Counted from the stretch's first letter, positions 7,296 through 14,778 are shown. The stretch: 21,228 nucleotides of DNA from an uncultured Clostridium sp. (GCA_900552885.1 USBM01000008.1:1-21228), one strand, 5' to 3'. Notes: generated from the sequence alone by a model not told the origin. Numbers and translations: made by a program.

Positions 7296-9320
7296 TCAGC
7301 CTCCATTCTTTCCAAACAATGGAGACAGTTTCTGTTTGAGCTGCTTCCACCGATAATCATTCTCTATCCCCGGCACCTGATTACCCGCTTCAAAAAGGCT
7401 ATGCAGCCTTTGATAATCCCATTGTTCCACATCAGTCGTACTCTGCTCTTGTATCTCACATTCCAATGATAAGTGTCCGGCATATAACGCAATGCTGGTT
7501 GTACCGAACTCTTCTTCTGCCTGTTCATAGATCTGCTCTGCCTGTTCATAATCTCCCAGTACTTCATAGATCTCTGCCTTCTGACAATACTTTGCCTCCC
7601 GCAGTTTGGCGTCGGTTATATTCTCTACCGTACTATCTTCATCAATTGATACCATTCCTAATATGAAATCACAACATTCTAATGCTTTTTCATAATATTC
7701 CTTAGAACGTCCTGCATCGGAATCTTCGTAATCTTCTCCAAGGCGTTCATATGCTAATGCAAGATACTGGTTATATATAGTATAATATTCTGCTTTCACA
7801 CTATCGTCGTCATAATCTTCTAATATAGTAAGTCCCTTATCTGCCGCCTGAATCAACCGGTCTGCTGCATTATTCATCTGACCAAGGTTTCTGGCGTATA
7901 CGATGCACAATAACCGATAATTCATCAGCTTATTAATAGACGTAGTTGCTGCATCATTCATTGCTTCAAAATTCTTCAGATTAAATGACAGACTGTCATA
8001 ATCTACATTCAACTCTCCCATGGCAAGCGCTATCGTGCTATAATACGCGGCCTCCGGATGTTCTTTCTGATCTAACATATTAAAATAATATGCACTGGAT
8101 TTGTAGTCCTTCAACACATCAAAATAATCCATTGCCACATTCAACAGCAATGTCTGATCCTTATCAATATTCTCATACTGTTGATCAATATAATATGTAA
8201 CACGGCTAAGACCGGTCTCGGCATCATCCATATAATTGATATACAGATCCATCAGTTCCAGATATGCCTCATTCCGGCTTCCATCCACTTCCGTGATCGC
8301 ATCTACAAAAAGACCTGCCGCATCCTCATAATTCCCCTGTACAATATCCGAATATCCCTGATTGATCAGACTATCATAATTCATTCGTTTCTCATGTTCA
8401 TTGCCAATGTATCCGCTAATCGCAACCACAGTAAATATCACTGTTAATCCGGCACATATCAGAAAACTCCTCATCTTTCTCAGGCAGGATCTTCTGAATG
8501 CATCATCCAACTCCTCATAGTGTTCCAGATCATAAAGCAACTCCGAACAAGACTGATAACGATCCTCCGGATTTGGCATCGTACACTTGTTAATGATCTT
8601 CTCCAGCCCGCTTGATAACTTAGGATTCCAATCCCTGATCGGCTTGATCACATATGGCGGTTCACTCGGATTCTTACCCGTGACAACATGATACAGTGTT
8701 GCACCCAGACTATAAATATCTGTTCTTGCGTCCGTCTTATGGATTCCTCTTCCTCTTGCATCACCAAACTGTTCCGGAGCCGCATATCCCCGTGTACCGA
8801 GTGCAGTTGTATCTGCCAGACTTTCTACATCGAACTCCTTCGCCGTACCAAAGTCGATCAATTTCACTTTACCATCCGGTTTCAACATAATATTAGATGG
8901 TTTCATATCACGGTAAATGATCGGCGGATCCATAGAATGCAGATAGTCCAATGCACTGCACAGATCTTTTGCCCACTCGATCACTTTCTCCTGCGGCTGT
9001 GCCCCCTCTAACTTGAGAACCTCACTCAACGGACGTCCTTCAATATAATCCATAACGACAAAAACTGTGCCATTATAATTAATAATATCCACAATTCTAG
9101 GCAATACCGGGTGGTCAACCATCTTCAGAATATTCGCTTCCATCTGCAGTCCCTTTAACAGTACCCCGGTATCCTGCTTCGGATTCTTCTTGATCTCCTT
9201 GACTGCCCACTGCTTGTTCAGACGGGTATCCATTGCAACATACACAATCGACATACCGCCCTGACCAATCTTTTTCAATATTTCGTATTTGCCACCTAGA
9301 ACTGTCCCCACTCTGGTCAT
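7296..9320 (-). CDS. Membrane Ser/Thr protein kinase with C-terminal TPR-like extracellular domain
   Basis: 674 residues; ATG at 9320 with AAGGGG upstream. The Hanks-type kinase domain spans residues about 12-270: glycine loop G-Q-G-G-M-S (19-24), lysine K41, helix-C glutamate E61, catalytic loop Y-R-D-M-K-P-S-N (136-143, Tyr replacing the usual His), DFG 156-158, Thr171/Thr172 in the activation loop, and A-P-E-Q 181-184. One membrane helix lies at about 285-303. Residues about 310-674 are helical, Tyr/Ala-rich and TPR-like (such as Y-E-K-A-L and Y-E-Q-A-E-Q-I-Y), predicted outside the cell. It has no PASTA repeats, unlike PrkC/PknB, so the sensor is different. It lies 18 bases after the PP2C gene and 4 bases before the TTLL protein. 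Expected to autophosphorylate and to phosphorylate proteins from this locus; the substrates are inferred. Confidence 0.93.
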   Translation of the reverse strand: MTRVGTVLGGKYEILKKIGQGGMSIVYVAMDTRLNKQWAVKEIKKNPKQDTGVLLKGLQMEANILKMVDHPVLPRIVDIINYNGTVFVVMDYIEGRPLSEVLKLEGAQPQEKVIEWAKDLCSALDYLHSMDPPIIYRDMKPSNIMLKPDGKVKLIDFGTAKEFDVESLADTTALGTRGYAAPEQFGDARGRGIHKTDARTDIYSLGATLYHVVTGKNPSEPPYVIKPIRDWNPKLSSGLEKIINKCTMPNPEDRYQSCSELLYDLEHYEELDDAFRRSCLRKMRSFLICAGLTVIFTVVAISGYIGNEHEKRMNYDSLINQGYSDIVQGNYEDAAGLFVDAITEVDGSRNEAYLELMDLYINYMDDAETGLSRVTYYIDQQYENIDKDQTLLLNVAMDYFDVLKDYKSSAYYFNMLDQKEHPEAAYYSTIALAMGELNVDYDSLSFNLKNFEAMNDAATTSINKLMNYRLLCIVYARNLGQMNNAADRLIQAADKGLTILEDYDDDSVKAEYYTIYNQYLALAYERLGEDYEDSDAGRSKEYYEKALECCDFILGMVSIDEDSTVENITDAKLREAKYCQKAEIYEVLGDYEQAEQIYEQAEEEFGTTSIALYAGHLSLECEIQEQSTTDVEQWDYQRLHSLFEAGNQVPGIENDYRWKQLKQKLSPLFGKNGG

Positions 9321-9338
9321 ACTTCTACCCCTTACTTC

Positions 9339-10112
9339 TTAAGCCTTACATGTAATTGCAATTACTGTAACGTTATCCCGTTCTCCCCGTTCCAGCACTG
9401 CCTGTGTCGCTTCCTTGCATATCTCCATCAACTGTTCTTTGTCATGAATATGTCCCGGTTCAAAATATTGATACATCTCTTCTTCCTTTAACACATGCAC
9501 AAATCCATCTGAAGACAAAATAAATGTCACATTATCAGGGATATATCCCCGACCCAACTGCGGTTCTACCCGCTCAGAAGCCCCTACACATTGCAGTAGC
9601 ACGCTCCGCCGCGGATCTGCCAATGCCTGTTCCTTCGTTAAATATCCTAATTCTACTTCCGTTGCAACTAATGTGTGATCCGATGTAACCTGAACCATCC
9701 GATCTGCCACTTTGTATATCCGGCTGTCTCCCACATGGCAGAAATAATAATGTCCCCGATACAGAAGAAGTGCCGTGAGTGTGGTTCCCATCGAAATACC
9801 CTGTGTCTCTGCGTAAACCAACAGCCTTTCATTCACCTGCGTTACTTCTTCCTTCCATTGTTCGTATATGATATTCTCTGTCACATGATCTTCTGCCACC
9901 AGCCCGGCAAACGGACCCGTAAACCACCGGTTCATTGCCAATATCGTCTCTTTGCTTGCAAGTTCGCCGTGCTCTAATCCTCCCATACCATCACATACAA
10001 GTGCAAACACGATCTTTCCATGCGGTGAGTTCACTACTTTTACAGAAAGTGAATCCTGATTCATCGACTTCACCAATCCTGCATCTGTATTGTACGCTGT
10101 TATTATCTCCAT
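9339..10112 (-). CDS. PP2C-family Ser/Thr protein phosphatase
   Basis: 257 residues; ATG at 10112 with GGGAG seven bases upstream. A compact, soluble, cytoplasmic PP2C of the bacterial PrpC/Stp type, with the expected metal-binding motifs: N-Q-D (18-20), D-G-M-G-G (41-45), G-D-S-R-I-Y (128-133), S-S-D-G (200-203) and R-D-N-V-T (245-249). It should remove phosphate from phospho-Ser/Thr proteins with Mn/Mg. It sits directly upstream of the kinase gene, the usual arrangement for an antagonistic pair, so it probably reverses phosphorylation of the kinase, the TTLL protein and the FHA protein. Length and motifs are normal. The partner assignment is inferred from gene order. Confidence 0.94.
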   Translation of the reverse strand: MEIITAYNTDAGLVKSMNQDSLSVKVVNSPHGKIVFALVCDGMGGLEHGELASKETILAMNRWFTGPFAGLVAEDHVTENIIYEQWKEEVTQVNERLLVYAETQGISMGTTLTALLLYRGHYYFCHVGDSRIYKVADRMVQVTSDHTLVATEVELGYLTKEQALADPRRSVLLQCVGASERVEPQLGRGYIPDNVTFILSSDGFVHVLKEEEMYQYFEPGHIHDKEQLMEICKEATQAVLERGERDNVTVIAITCKA

Positions 10113-10140
10113 TCTCTTCTCCCTATGCTATATATGTAAT

Positions 10141-10193
10141 AAAAGACCGCTGCATCAAAGAACTCCATTAACCCATCTTCGCGCAACGGCCTT
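10141..10193 (-). terminator. Intrinsic terminator or attenuator between the FHA and PP2C genes
   Basis: On the minus strand an 11-bp outer stem (AAGGCCGTTGC with GCAGCGGTCTT, two G-T wobbles) continues after a small internal loop into a second stem (CGAAGA with TCTTTG) around a 14-base loop. It is followed by a short T-rich tail (TTTTATT). It begins 14 bases after the FHA stop codon. The FHA transcript may therefore end or be reduced here. A weak promoter-like pair overlaps the 3' side (TTGATG, 18 bases, TATATA), which could restart transcription just before the PP2C gene. Confidence 0.6.
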
Positions 10194-10206
10194 ACATCAA
10201 TCCCCA

Positions 10207-12024
10207 TCAACGTAACTTGAATATAAATTCCTCATCACCAAGAACAATCTTGCAGTCCTGTGTCAGTAATTCATTCTCGCCATCCTCAAGTGTCTTACCA
10301 TTCACAAAGGTATGATTCGTTGACTTATTGTCACGAATATAATAAATGCCATCCTTATTGGTAATAACAGCATGTACCCTGCTGACAGCTCCGTTCCCCT
10401 TCACGGAATAATCAACGCCCATACTCGCTTTACCAATCTTGAAATTCTGCTTTGTGATCATAATCCGCTCATCCGTATTCACACGAATCAGATAAGGATT
10501 CACTTTCGGAACACTGACATTCCCTTTCAGCAGACCTGTTGCTCCGCTGATTGTCTGACTCAGGATAGAATTACTTACTACTTCTTCCTCTTCCGGCTCC
10601 ACTACTTCCATCACTTCGTCTTCTTCCGGTTCTTCCGGAGCTTCTGCGGTCTTCTGCTCTTCTGCGGCCTTCAATTCTTCCTGTGTGTTCTTCACAATGC
10701 TTGCACGGCTCACCTTAATATTCTTACGAATCTTAAGACCGGATTCCTCGTGATGTGCCATCTGTTCTTCTAATTCTTTTTCTGCCAGAAACTCGTCAAG
10801 ATCATCCTGGATCACAACACCAACCGATGAAGTATCCTTGGTCTTAAATGCCGGTTTCTTTGGCTCCTTCTTCTCTTCTGTTTTTGGTTTTTCCTTCTTC
10901 GCACCAGACAGTTTTTCTTTCAGTTTGTTAACAATCTCCTGGCTTTCTGCATCTAACAGCTTCGCCTTGGCATCCTCTGTTTCGGAAGAATCTTCCGACT
11001 CCGCATCATTCTCGCCCTCTTCTATCGCATCTTCCGGCTCCTCTGCCACCGTTTCATCAGCGTTTGCCTCTGTTTTCTCCTCAGAATCTTCCGGCTCTTC
11101 TGTCTCCGGCTTCTCTACAACAGGTTCTTCTTTTTCCTCCATAGCGTCTTCTGTGGCAGCATTCCCGTTAATATCTTCTGCGACATCCTCTTCCTCAGGA
11201 TCAGACTCTTGTACCTCTTCCTCTGATTCTTCTGCTTCTTCCTCAACTAATTCCCCGGTAGTCTCCGCATCTTCTTCCGAACTATCCTCTAAATCCTGCA
11301 TTACTTCTTCAAGATCCTCTGCTTCCTCTAACGCCTCTGCCGCTTCTAGATCATCCATAGCCTGCATCGGCTCCGGTTCTTCCTCTGTCAGCACTGTTGT
11401 ATCTGCGCCAACCTCCTGATACTCTGCATAGATCTCGTTCGCATCATCATCCGGAATCTCAATTCCCATATTCTCCATCAGATCTTCGACCAACGTCAAC
11501 ATATTCCGAAGATTAAAAATGGCATGATTATTGATATATGTAAATAATTTTGCTACGTAATCCCCATTCTCAGATGATTCAAAACGAAGGCTTGCAAGAA
11601 AATTCCGGAGAAAATGGCTGACATCCACATCTCCCTGCATATCCTCTAACGGAATACATACAAATTCTACCTTATAATCTGAATCAATATAAATATAATG
11701 TCTGTTCAATACCAGATAGGACACAGGAACGCGGTACTCTGCCATATCCAACAACGCTAATATCAGACCGCGAAGTACTAATAATACCATCTCCGCATTG
11801 ATCTCCTGCTCAGACAATTCGCTTAAATGAATCTTGTCCGTAACGTCATACGAAAACGTATCAAACTCTTCGCCTTCCTCAAAAATAACCGGCACAATCC
11901 CTTCCGGTTCCTCCTCCTCGAGAAAATCCAACACCTCTTCGTCTAACTCTGCCTCATTATCAATATTAAAGGTCAGATATTGCTCTTTGTCAAAATTCCT
12001 CACTCTAAAACTTATCTGCTTCAT
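10207..12024 (-). CDS. DUF6382-type N-terminus plus C-terminal FHA domain protein
   Basis: 605 residues from the ATG at 12024, which has GGAAGGGG six to eight bases upstream; a TTG 18 bases earlier is in frame but poorly placed. Residues about 1-195 form a folded domain resembling DUF6382, which I recall paired with FHA domains in clostridia. Residues about 195-500 are an extremely acidic, low-complexity Glu/Asp/Ser/Thr linker. The last about 95 residues are an FHA domain: F-K-I-G-K, V-S-R-V-H-A-V-I, and N-K-S-T-N-H-T-F-V-N-G-K, covering the conserved Gly, Ser-Arg-x-His and Asn-Gly phosphothreonine-binding positions. No signal peptide or membrane segment, so cytoplasmic. The linker holds D-T-T-V-L (Thr209/210), matching the neighbouring membrane protein's motif and suggesting GarA-like self-binding when phosphorylated. 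First gene of the locus. Confidence 0.9.
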   Translation of the reverse strand: MKQISFRVRNFDKEQYLTFNIDNEAELDEEVLDFLEEEEPEGIVPVIFEEGEEFDTFSYDVTDKIHLSELSEQEINAEMVLLVLRGLILALLDMAEYRVPVSYLVLNRHYIYIDSDYKVEFVCIPLEDMQGDVDVSHFLRNFLASLRFESSENGDYVAKLFTYINNHAIFNLRNMLTLVEDLMENMGIEIPDDDANEIYAEYQEVGADTTVLTEEEPEPMQAMDDLEAAEALEEAEDLEEVMQDLEDSSEEDAETTGELVEEEAEESEEEVQESDPEEEDVAEDINGNAATEDAMEEKEEPVVEKPETEEPEDSEEKTEANADETVAEEPEDAIEEGENDAESEDSSETEDAKAKLLDAESQEIVNKLKEKLSGAKKEKPKTEEKKEPKKPAFKTKDTSSVGVVIQDDLDEFLAEKELEEQMAHHEESGLKIRKNIKVSRASIVKNTQEELKAAEEQKTAEAPEEPEEDEVMEVVEPEEEEVVSNSILSQTISGATGLLKGNVSVPKVNPYLIRVNTDERIMITKQNFKIGKASMGVDYSVKGNGAVSRVHAVITNKDGIYYIRDNKSTNHTFVNGKTLEDGENELLTQDCKIVLGDEEFIFKLR

Positions 12025-12095
12025 AACAAATTCCCCTTCCAAAATATTAATATAAATTCCGGAATCTTCTTCCCTGGCTTATCTTATCATAAACG

Positions 12096-12122
12096 TAAGT
12101 GGTTCTCTTATACATCCACTTA
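12096..12122 (-). promoter_or_regulatory. Inverted repeat in the 5' leader of the FHA gene
   Basis: Arms TAAGTGG and CCACTTA (7 bp, perfect) enclose 13 bases. It sits about 75-100 bases before the ATG and just downstream of the candidate -10 boxes, so it could form an RNA hairpin or be an operator. There is no T-run after it on the minus strand, so it is not an obvious terminator. Confidence 0.4.
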
Positions 12123-12147
12123 ACCCTTATTATACATAATTAAGTTT

Positions 12148-12176
12148 ATTATAGTTGATTCCCCAAGGATAAGCAA
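12148..12176 (-). promoter_or_regulatory. Candidate sigma-A promoter for the FHA gene
   Basis: The minus strand reads TTGCTT (12176-12171), 17 bases, then TATAAT (12153-12148). The -10 box is perfect and the -35 box partial. A second perfect TATAAT lies at 12134-12129 without a good -35 box. The leader would be about 115-120 bases long. Confidence 0.55.
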
Positions 12177-12332
12177 GTAATTTATTATGCAAAAACACGA
12201 ATTTTCCTTAATTTTCCCTGATATTTTATTGCATTTTATCTCCTCCTTTGTTCTATCTCATGTCGTCCGTCATCAATATGCCCGACCGGAACGGAATACA
12301 ATAGATTTTATCTGTTATAATTATGATTATCA

Positions 12333-12382
12333 ATGCATAAAATGGTATATTTTATGATCTTTCCATGCATATTTATGATCTT
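12333..12382 (+). repeat. Duplicated ATGCATA and TTTATGATCTT motifs
   Basis: TTTATGATCTT occurs at 12351-12361 and again at 12372-12382, exactly 21 bases apart, i.e. two helical turns on one DNA face. ATGCATA precedes each copy (12333-12339 and 12365-12371). They lie about 60-110 bases upstream of the isomerase -35 box. Possible regulator sites or a small local duplication in AT-rich DNA. Confidence 0.45.
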
Positions 12383-12440
12383 CTGTTCATAATTTCCGTT
12401 ATCTTCTTCCAACATGAGCCCCAAAAAACAATCCCACTAC

Positions 12441-12469
12441 TTGTCAGCTTATTCTTAACATGATAAAAT
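12441..12469 (+). promoter_or_regulatory. Sigma-A promoter for the peptidyl-prolyl isomerase gene
   Basis: TTGTCA at 12441-12446, a 17-base spacer, and TAAAAT at 12464-12469, followed by a leader of about 30 bases with AAAGGA before the ATG at 12506. Both boxes differ from consensus at one position. Confidence 0.8.
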
Positions 12470-12505
12470 GCGTATATTCTAACAGGCAGAAAGGATGTAT
12501 ATATT

Positions 12506-13027
12506 ATGGCAAATCCAATTGTAACAATTACTATGGAAAATGGCGATGTAATGAAAGCAGAGCTTTATCCGGATATCGCACCTAACACCGTAAACAACTT
12601 CATTTCATTGGTTAAAAAAGGATTTTACGACGGTCTGATCTTTCACCGCGTGATCAAAGGATTTATGATCCAGGGAGGATGCCCGGACGGAAACGGAACA
12701 GGTGGTCCCGGATACAGCATCAAAGGTGAATTCGCAATGAACGGCTTTGAGAATAATTTAAAGCATACTCCGGGTGTTCTTTCTATGGCCCGCTCCATGA
12801 TGCCGGATTCCGCAGGTTCCCAGATCTTTATCATGCACAAGACCTCCCCTCATCTTGACGGACAATACGCTGCGTTCGGCAAGGTAACCGAAGGCCTGGA
12901 CATCGTAGATAAGATTGCCTGCGTTGAGACCGATTATTATGATAAGCCTTTGGAAGATCAAAAGATCAAATCAATCACAGTTGAGACGTTCGGCGAGGAA
13001 TATCCGGAACCGATCAAAGTACAGTAG
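12506..13027 (+). CDS. Cyclophilin-type peptidyl-prolyl cis-trans isomerase
   Basis: 173 residues, the usual size for a single-domain bacterial cyclophilin, with no signal peptide, so cytoplasmic. It catalyses cis-trans isomerisation of Xaa-Pro bonds during folding. Active-site residues are visible: F-H-R (47-49, catalytic Arg49), F-M-I-Q-G-G (53-58), M-A-R (94-96), S-Q-I-F-I (105-109) and H-L-D-G (116-119), where His replaces the Trp of human cyclophilin A, as is common in bacteria. The start ATG has AAAGGA upstream and a strong promoter. It is the only plus-strand gene here, transcribed alone and ended by the hairpin at 13074. The specific gene symbol (ppiA or ppiB) is not certain. Confidence 0.95.
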   Translation: MANPIVTITMENGDVMKAELYPDIAPNTVNNFISLVKKGFYDGLIFHRVIKGFMIQGGCPDGNGTGGPGYSIKGEFAMNGFENNLKHTPGVLSMARSMMPDSAGSQIFIMHKTSPHLDGQYAAFGKVTEGLDIVDKIACVETDYYDKPLEDQKIKSITVETFGEEYPEPIKVQ

Positions 13028-13073
13028 GATGCTTCCCGCCAACCTGTACAACAGCAAATATCAGTAACTACAA

Positions 13074-13128
13074 AATGCCTATGACCTCCTTGTACCCTTC
13101 TGTGGATTACAAGGAGATCATAGGCATT
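13074..13128. terminator. Bidirectional terminator between convergent genes
   Basis: A 21-bp inverted repeat with a single mismatch: arms 13074-13094 (beginning AATGCCTATGA) and 13108-13128 around a 13-base loop. It lies between the isomerase (plus) and the CorA gene (minus), which converge here. The minus-strand side is followed by a short T-run (ATTTTG); the plus-strand tail (TTCTTCCC) is weaker. An unusually long stem for a simple terminator. Confidence 0.8.
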
Positions 13129-13198
13129 CTTCCCATCATTGACTCCATTATCATACCTGCCGTATGTCTATATTAAAATGTCAATCTGCACTCTATGA

Positions 13199-14140
13199 TC
13201 ATAACATCTTTTTCTTCTTAAGCACCTTGAGTACAACCAGACAGACCCCAAAAGTTGCCACACAGATAATTCCAAATCCAAATGGCGTTCCTACTAACGG
13301 CACCCATTTTGCCGATACATTCATTCCATAGAAACCGGAAATGATATTCGGTATCGCCATAACGATTGTGATCGCTGCCAAGTATTTCATTACATTATTC
13401 AGCCGGATATCGATCATATTCGAAAGCAATTCTCTGGTACCATGTATAATATCCCGGTAAATCACCGTCATCTCGATCGCCTGTCCATTCTCGACCTTAA
13501 CATCATCTAACAGATCCTTATCTTCCGGGAACTGCCGCACCCGGCTGTAACGGGAAAGCCTGTCGATCACGGCACCATTTGCCCGCAAGGATGTTGCAAA
13601 ATATACCAGGTTCGACTCTAACTCGTGCAACATAATAAGGTCTTCTTCCTTGACATCTTCCTGCGCACGTTCTTCAATCTCTGTCCGCATCTTATCAATT
13701 GTCCGCAGATATAACTGATACACCATGCAGGTACGATACAGTATCTGATAAACAAAACGCATCTGCTTTTTTGTACTGAATTCCCGAACCGTTGAATTCA
13801 CAAAATACTGCAGTACAGGTGTCTCTTCCGCACAAATAGTAACCAGAAATTCATCCAACAGCAAAATACCTAACGGGATCGCCGTATACGCTTTCTGATC
13901 ATTACGGATCTCGATAATAGGAATATCGATCAGGATTAGGGTATAATCATCTTCAATCTCCACACGCGAACTCTCATCCGCATCCATTGCGGCACGAACA
14001 TCGGCAATATCAATATCAAACTTCTTAGAAATCAATTCAATCTCATCTGAGCTTGGATCGGTAAGCTGAATCCACGAACCGGGTTCAAAGGCATGTTCTT
14101 CCCCTATTACTCTGTTGTCTGTCCGATATATCTTAATCAT
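13199..14140 (-). CDS. CorA-family divalent metal ion transporter
   Basis: 313 residues from the ATG at 14140, which has GGAGG seven bases upstream; the ATG two codons earlier is only one base from that site. Typical CorA layout: a cytoplasmic N-terminal domain, a long helical region (residues about 130-250), then two C-terminal membrane helices. The family signature G-M-N follows the first helix (F-Y-G-M-N) and the chain ends in a basic cytoplasmic tail (K-K-K-K). CorA proteins form pentameric channels for Mg2+, and some relatives carry Co2+, Ni2+ or Zn2+, so the ion is not certain. It follows the small export-family gene at about 100 bases and may share its transcript or use its own weak promoter. 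No Mg2+ riboswitch is evident. Confidence 0.93.
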   Translation of the reverse strand: MIKIYRTDNRVIGEEHAFEPGSWIQLTDPSSDEIELISKKFDIDIADVRAAMDADESSRVEIEDDYTLILIDIPIIEIRNDQKAYTAIPLGILLLDEFLVTICAEETPVLQYFVNSTVREFSTKKQMRFVYQILYRTCMVYQLYLRTIDKMRTEIEERAQEDVKEEDLIMLHELESNLVYFATSLRANGAVIDRLSRYSRVRQFPEDKDLLDDVKVENGQAIEMTVIYRDIIHGTRELLSNMIDIRLNNVMKYLAAITIVMAIPNIISGFYGMNVSAKWVPLVGTPFGFGIICVATFGVCLVVLKVLKKKKML

Positions 14141-14170
14141 GTCCATGCCTCCATTTCCGTCTCTATCTAT

Positions 14171-14201
14171 ATTATATCGCTGTCTCCACTATCACATACA
14201 A
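14171..14201 (-). promoter_or_regulatory. Weak candidate promoter for the CorA gene
   Basis: Perfect TATAAT on the minus strand (14176-14171) with TTGTAT 19 bases upstream (14201-14196). The spacing is long and the -35 box imperfect. Readthrough from the gene upstream is equally possible. Confidence 0.35.
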
Positions 14202-14244
14202 AATGAGAACCAATGCGTTTCCTATATTACACCCAATGCACTAC

Positions 14245-14724
14245 CTAACCAAATAGCACACCTAATCCTCCAAACAGCCCGGAGCTTACAAGCCCCATAA
14301 TAAGCCCTGCCAGAACAACGCCTAACAACACTGCGGTTACACTTGTCTTAAAATCCATATCCAGAATACTTGCCGCAAGCGTTCCCGTCCAGGCTCCTGT
14401 TCCCGGAAGCGGAATTCCTACAAAGAATAACAACGCCCAAAACAGTCCTTTTCCTGCCTTCTGCTTCAACGCTTCTCCACCCTTATGTCCTTTCTCCAGA
14501 CAAAAGGTGAAGAATTTACCAATATACTTCTTGTCTTTTCCCCATTCCAAGATTTTTCTTGCAAACCAGAAGATAAACGGAACCGGGATCATATTGCCCA
14601 ATATACAGATGATATAAGACTGCAGCATCGGCAGATGAAAACCAACCGCATATACAATCGCACCTCTTAACTCGATAAGCGGAACCATGGAAACCAAGAA
14701 AATAATAATATAATTCTTAAGCAT
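14245..14724 (-). CDS. Small multidrug-export family membrane protein (COG2426-like)
   Basis: 159 residues from the ATG at 14724, which has AAGGAG six bases upstream; an in-frame GTG five codons earlier overlaps that site. About four hydrophobic segments are visible, at residues about 4-26, 32-52, 92-112 and 125-155. Hallmarks I associate with this family are P-L-I-E-L-R-G near the first helix and G-I-P-L-P-G-T-G-A-W-T-G before the third, Pro/Gly-rich re-entrant-like loops. The family is named small multidrug export protein but its substrate is poorly established, so the transport role is by family only. It has its own promoter starting at the iorB stop codon. Confidence 0.85.
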   Translation of the reverse strand: MLKNYIIIFLVSMVPLIELRGAIVYAVGFHLPMLQSYIICILGNMIPVPFIFWFARKILEWGKDKKYIGKFFTFCLEKGHKGGEALKQKAGKGLFWALLFFVGIPLPGTGAWTGTLAASILDMDFKTSVTAVLLGVVLAGLIMGLVSSGLFGGLGVLFG

Positions 14725-14778
14725 ATACAACTCCTTCACTCATATTATACGTCACTATATGTAACGTAATACAAAGCT

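Larger units (their letters stand above)
12025..12505. other. Divergent AT-rich intergenic region, 481 bp, no gene
   Basis: It separates the minus-strand FHA gene from the plus-strand isomerase gene and has promoter candidates facing each way, a short inverted repeat in the FHA leader and a duplicated motif near the isomerase promoter; these are listed separately. Bases about 12180-12330 show nothing beyond AT-rich sequence and a short GC-rich spot. No credible small ORF with a ribosome binding site was found. Confidence 0.8.

Noticed and set aside
10838..11419. Long plus-strand open frame, extremely Ser-rich
   Set aside because: It is antisense to the Glu/Asp-rich linker of the FHA protein; Ser codons are the reverse complement of acidic codons there. 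No ribosome binding site.
14141..14244. Mg2+ riboswitch (M-box) upstream of the CorA gene
   Set aside because: About 100 bases of AT-rich spacer is too short, with no extended conserved helices or attenuator hairpin.
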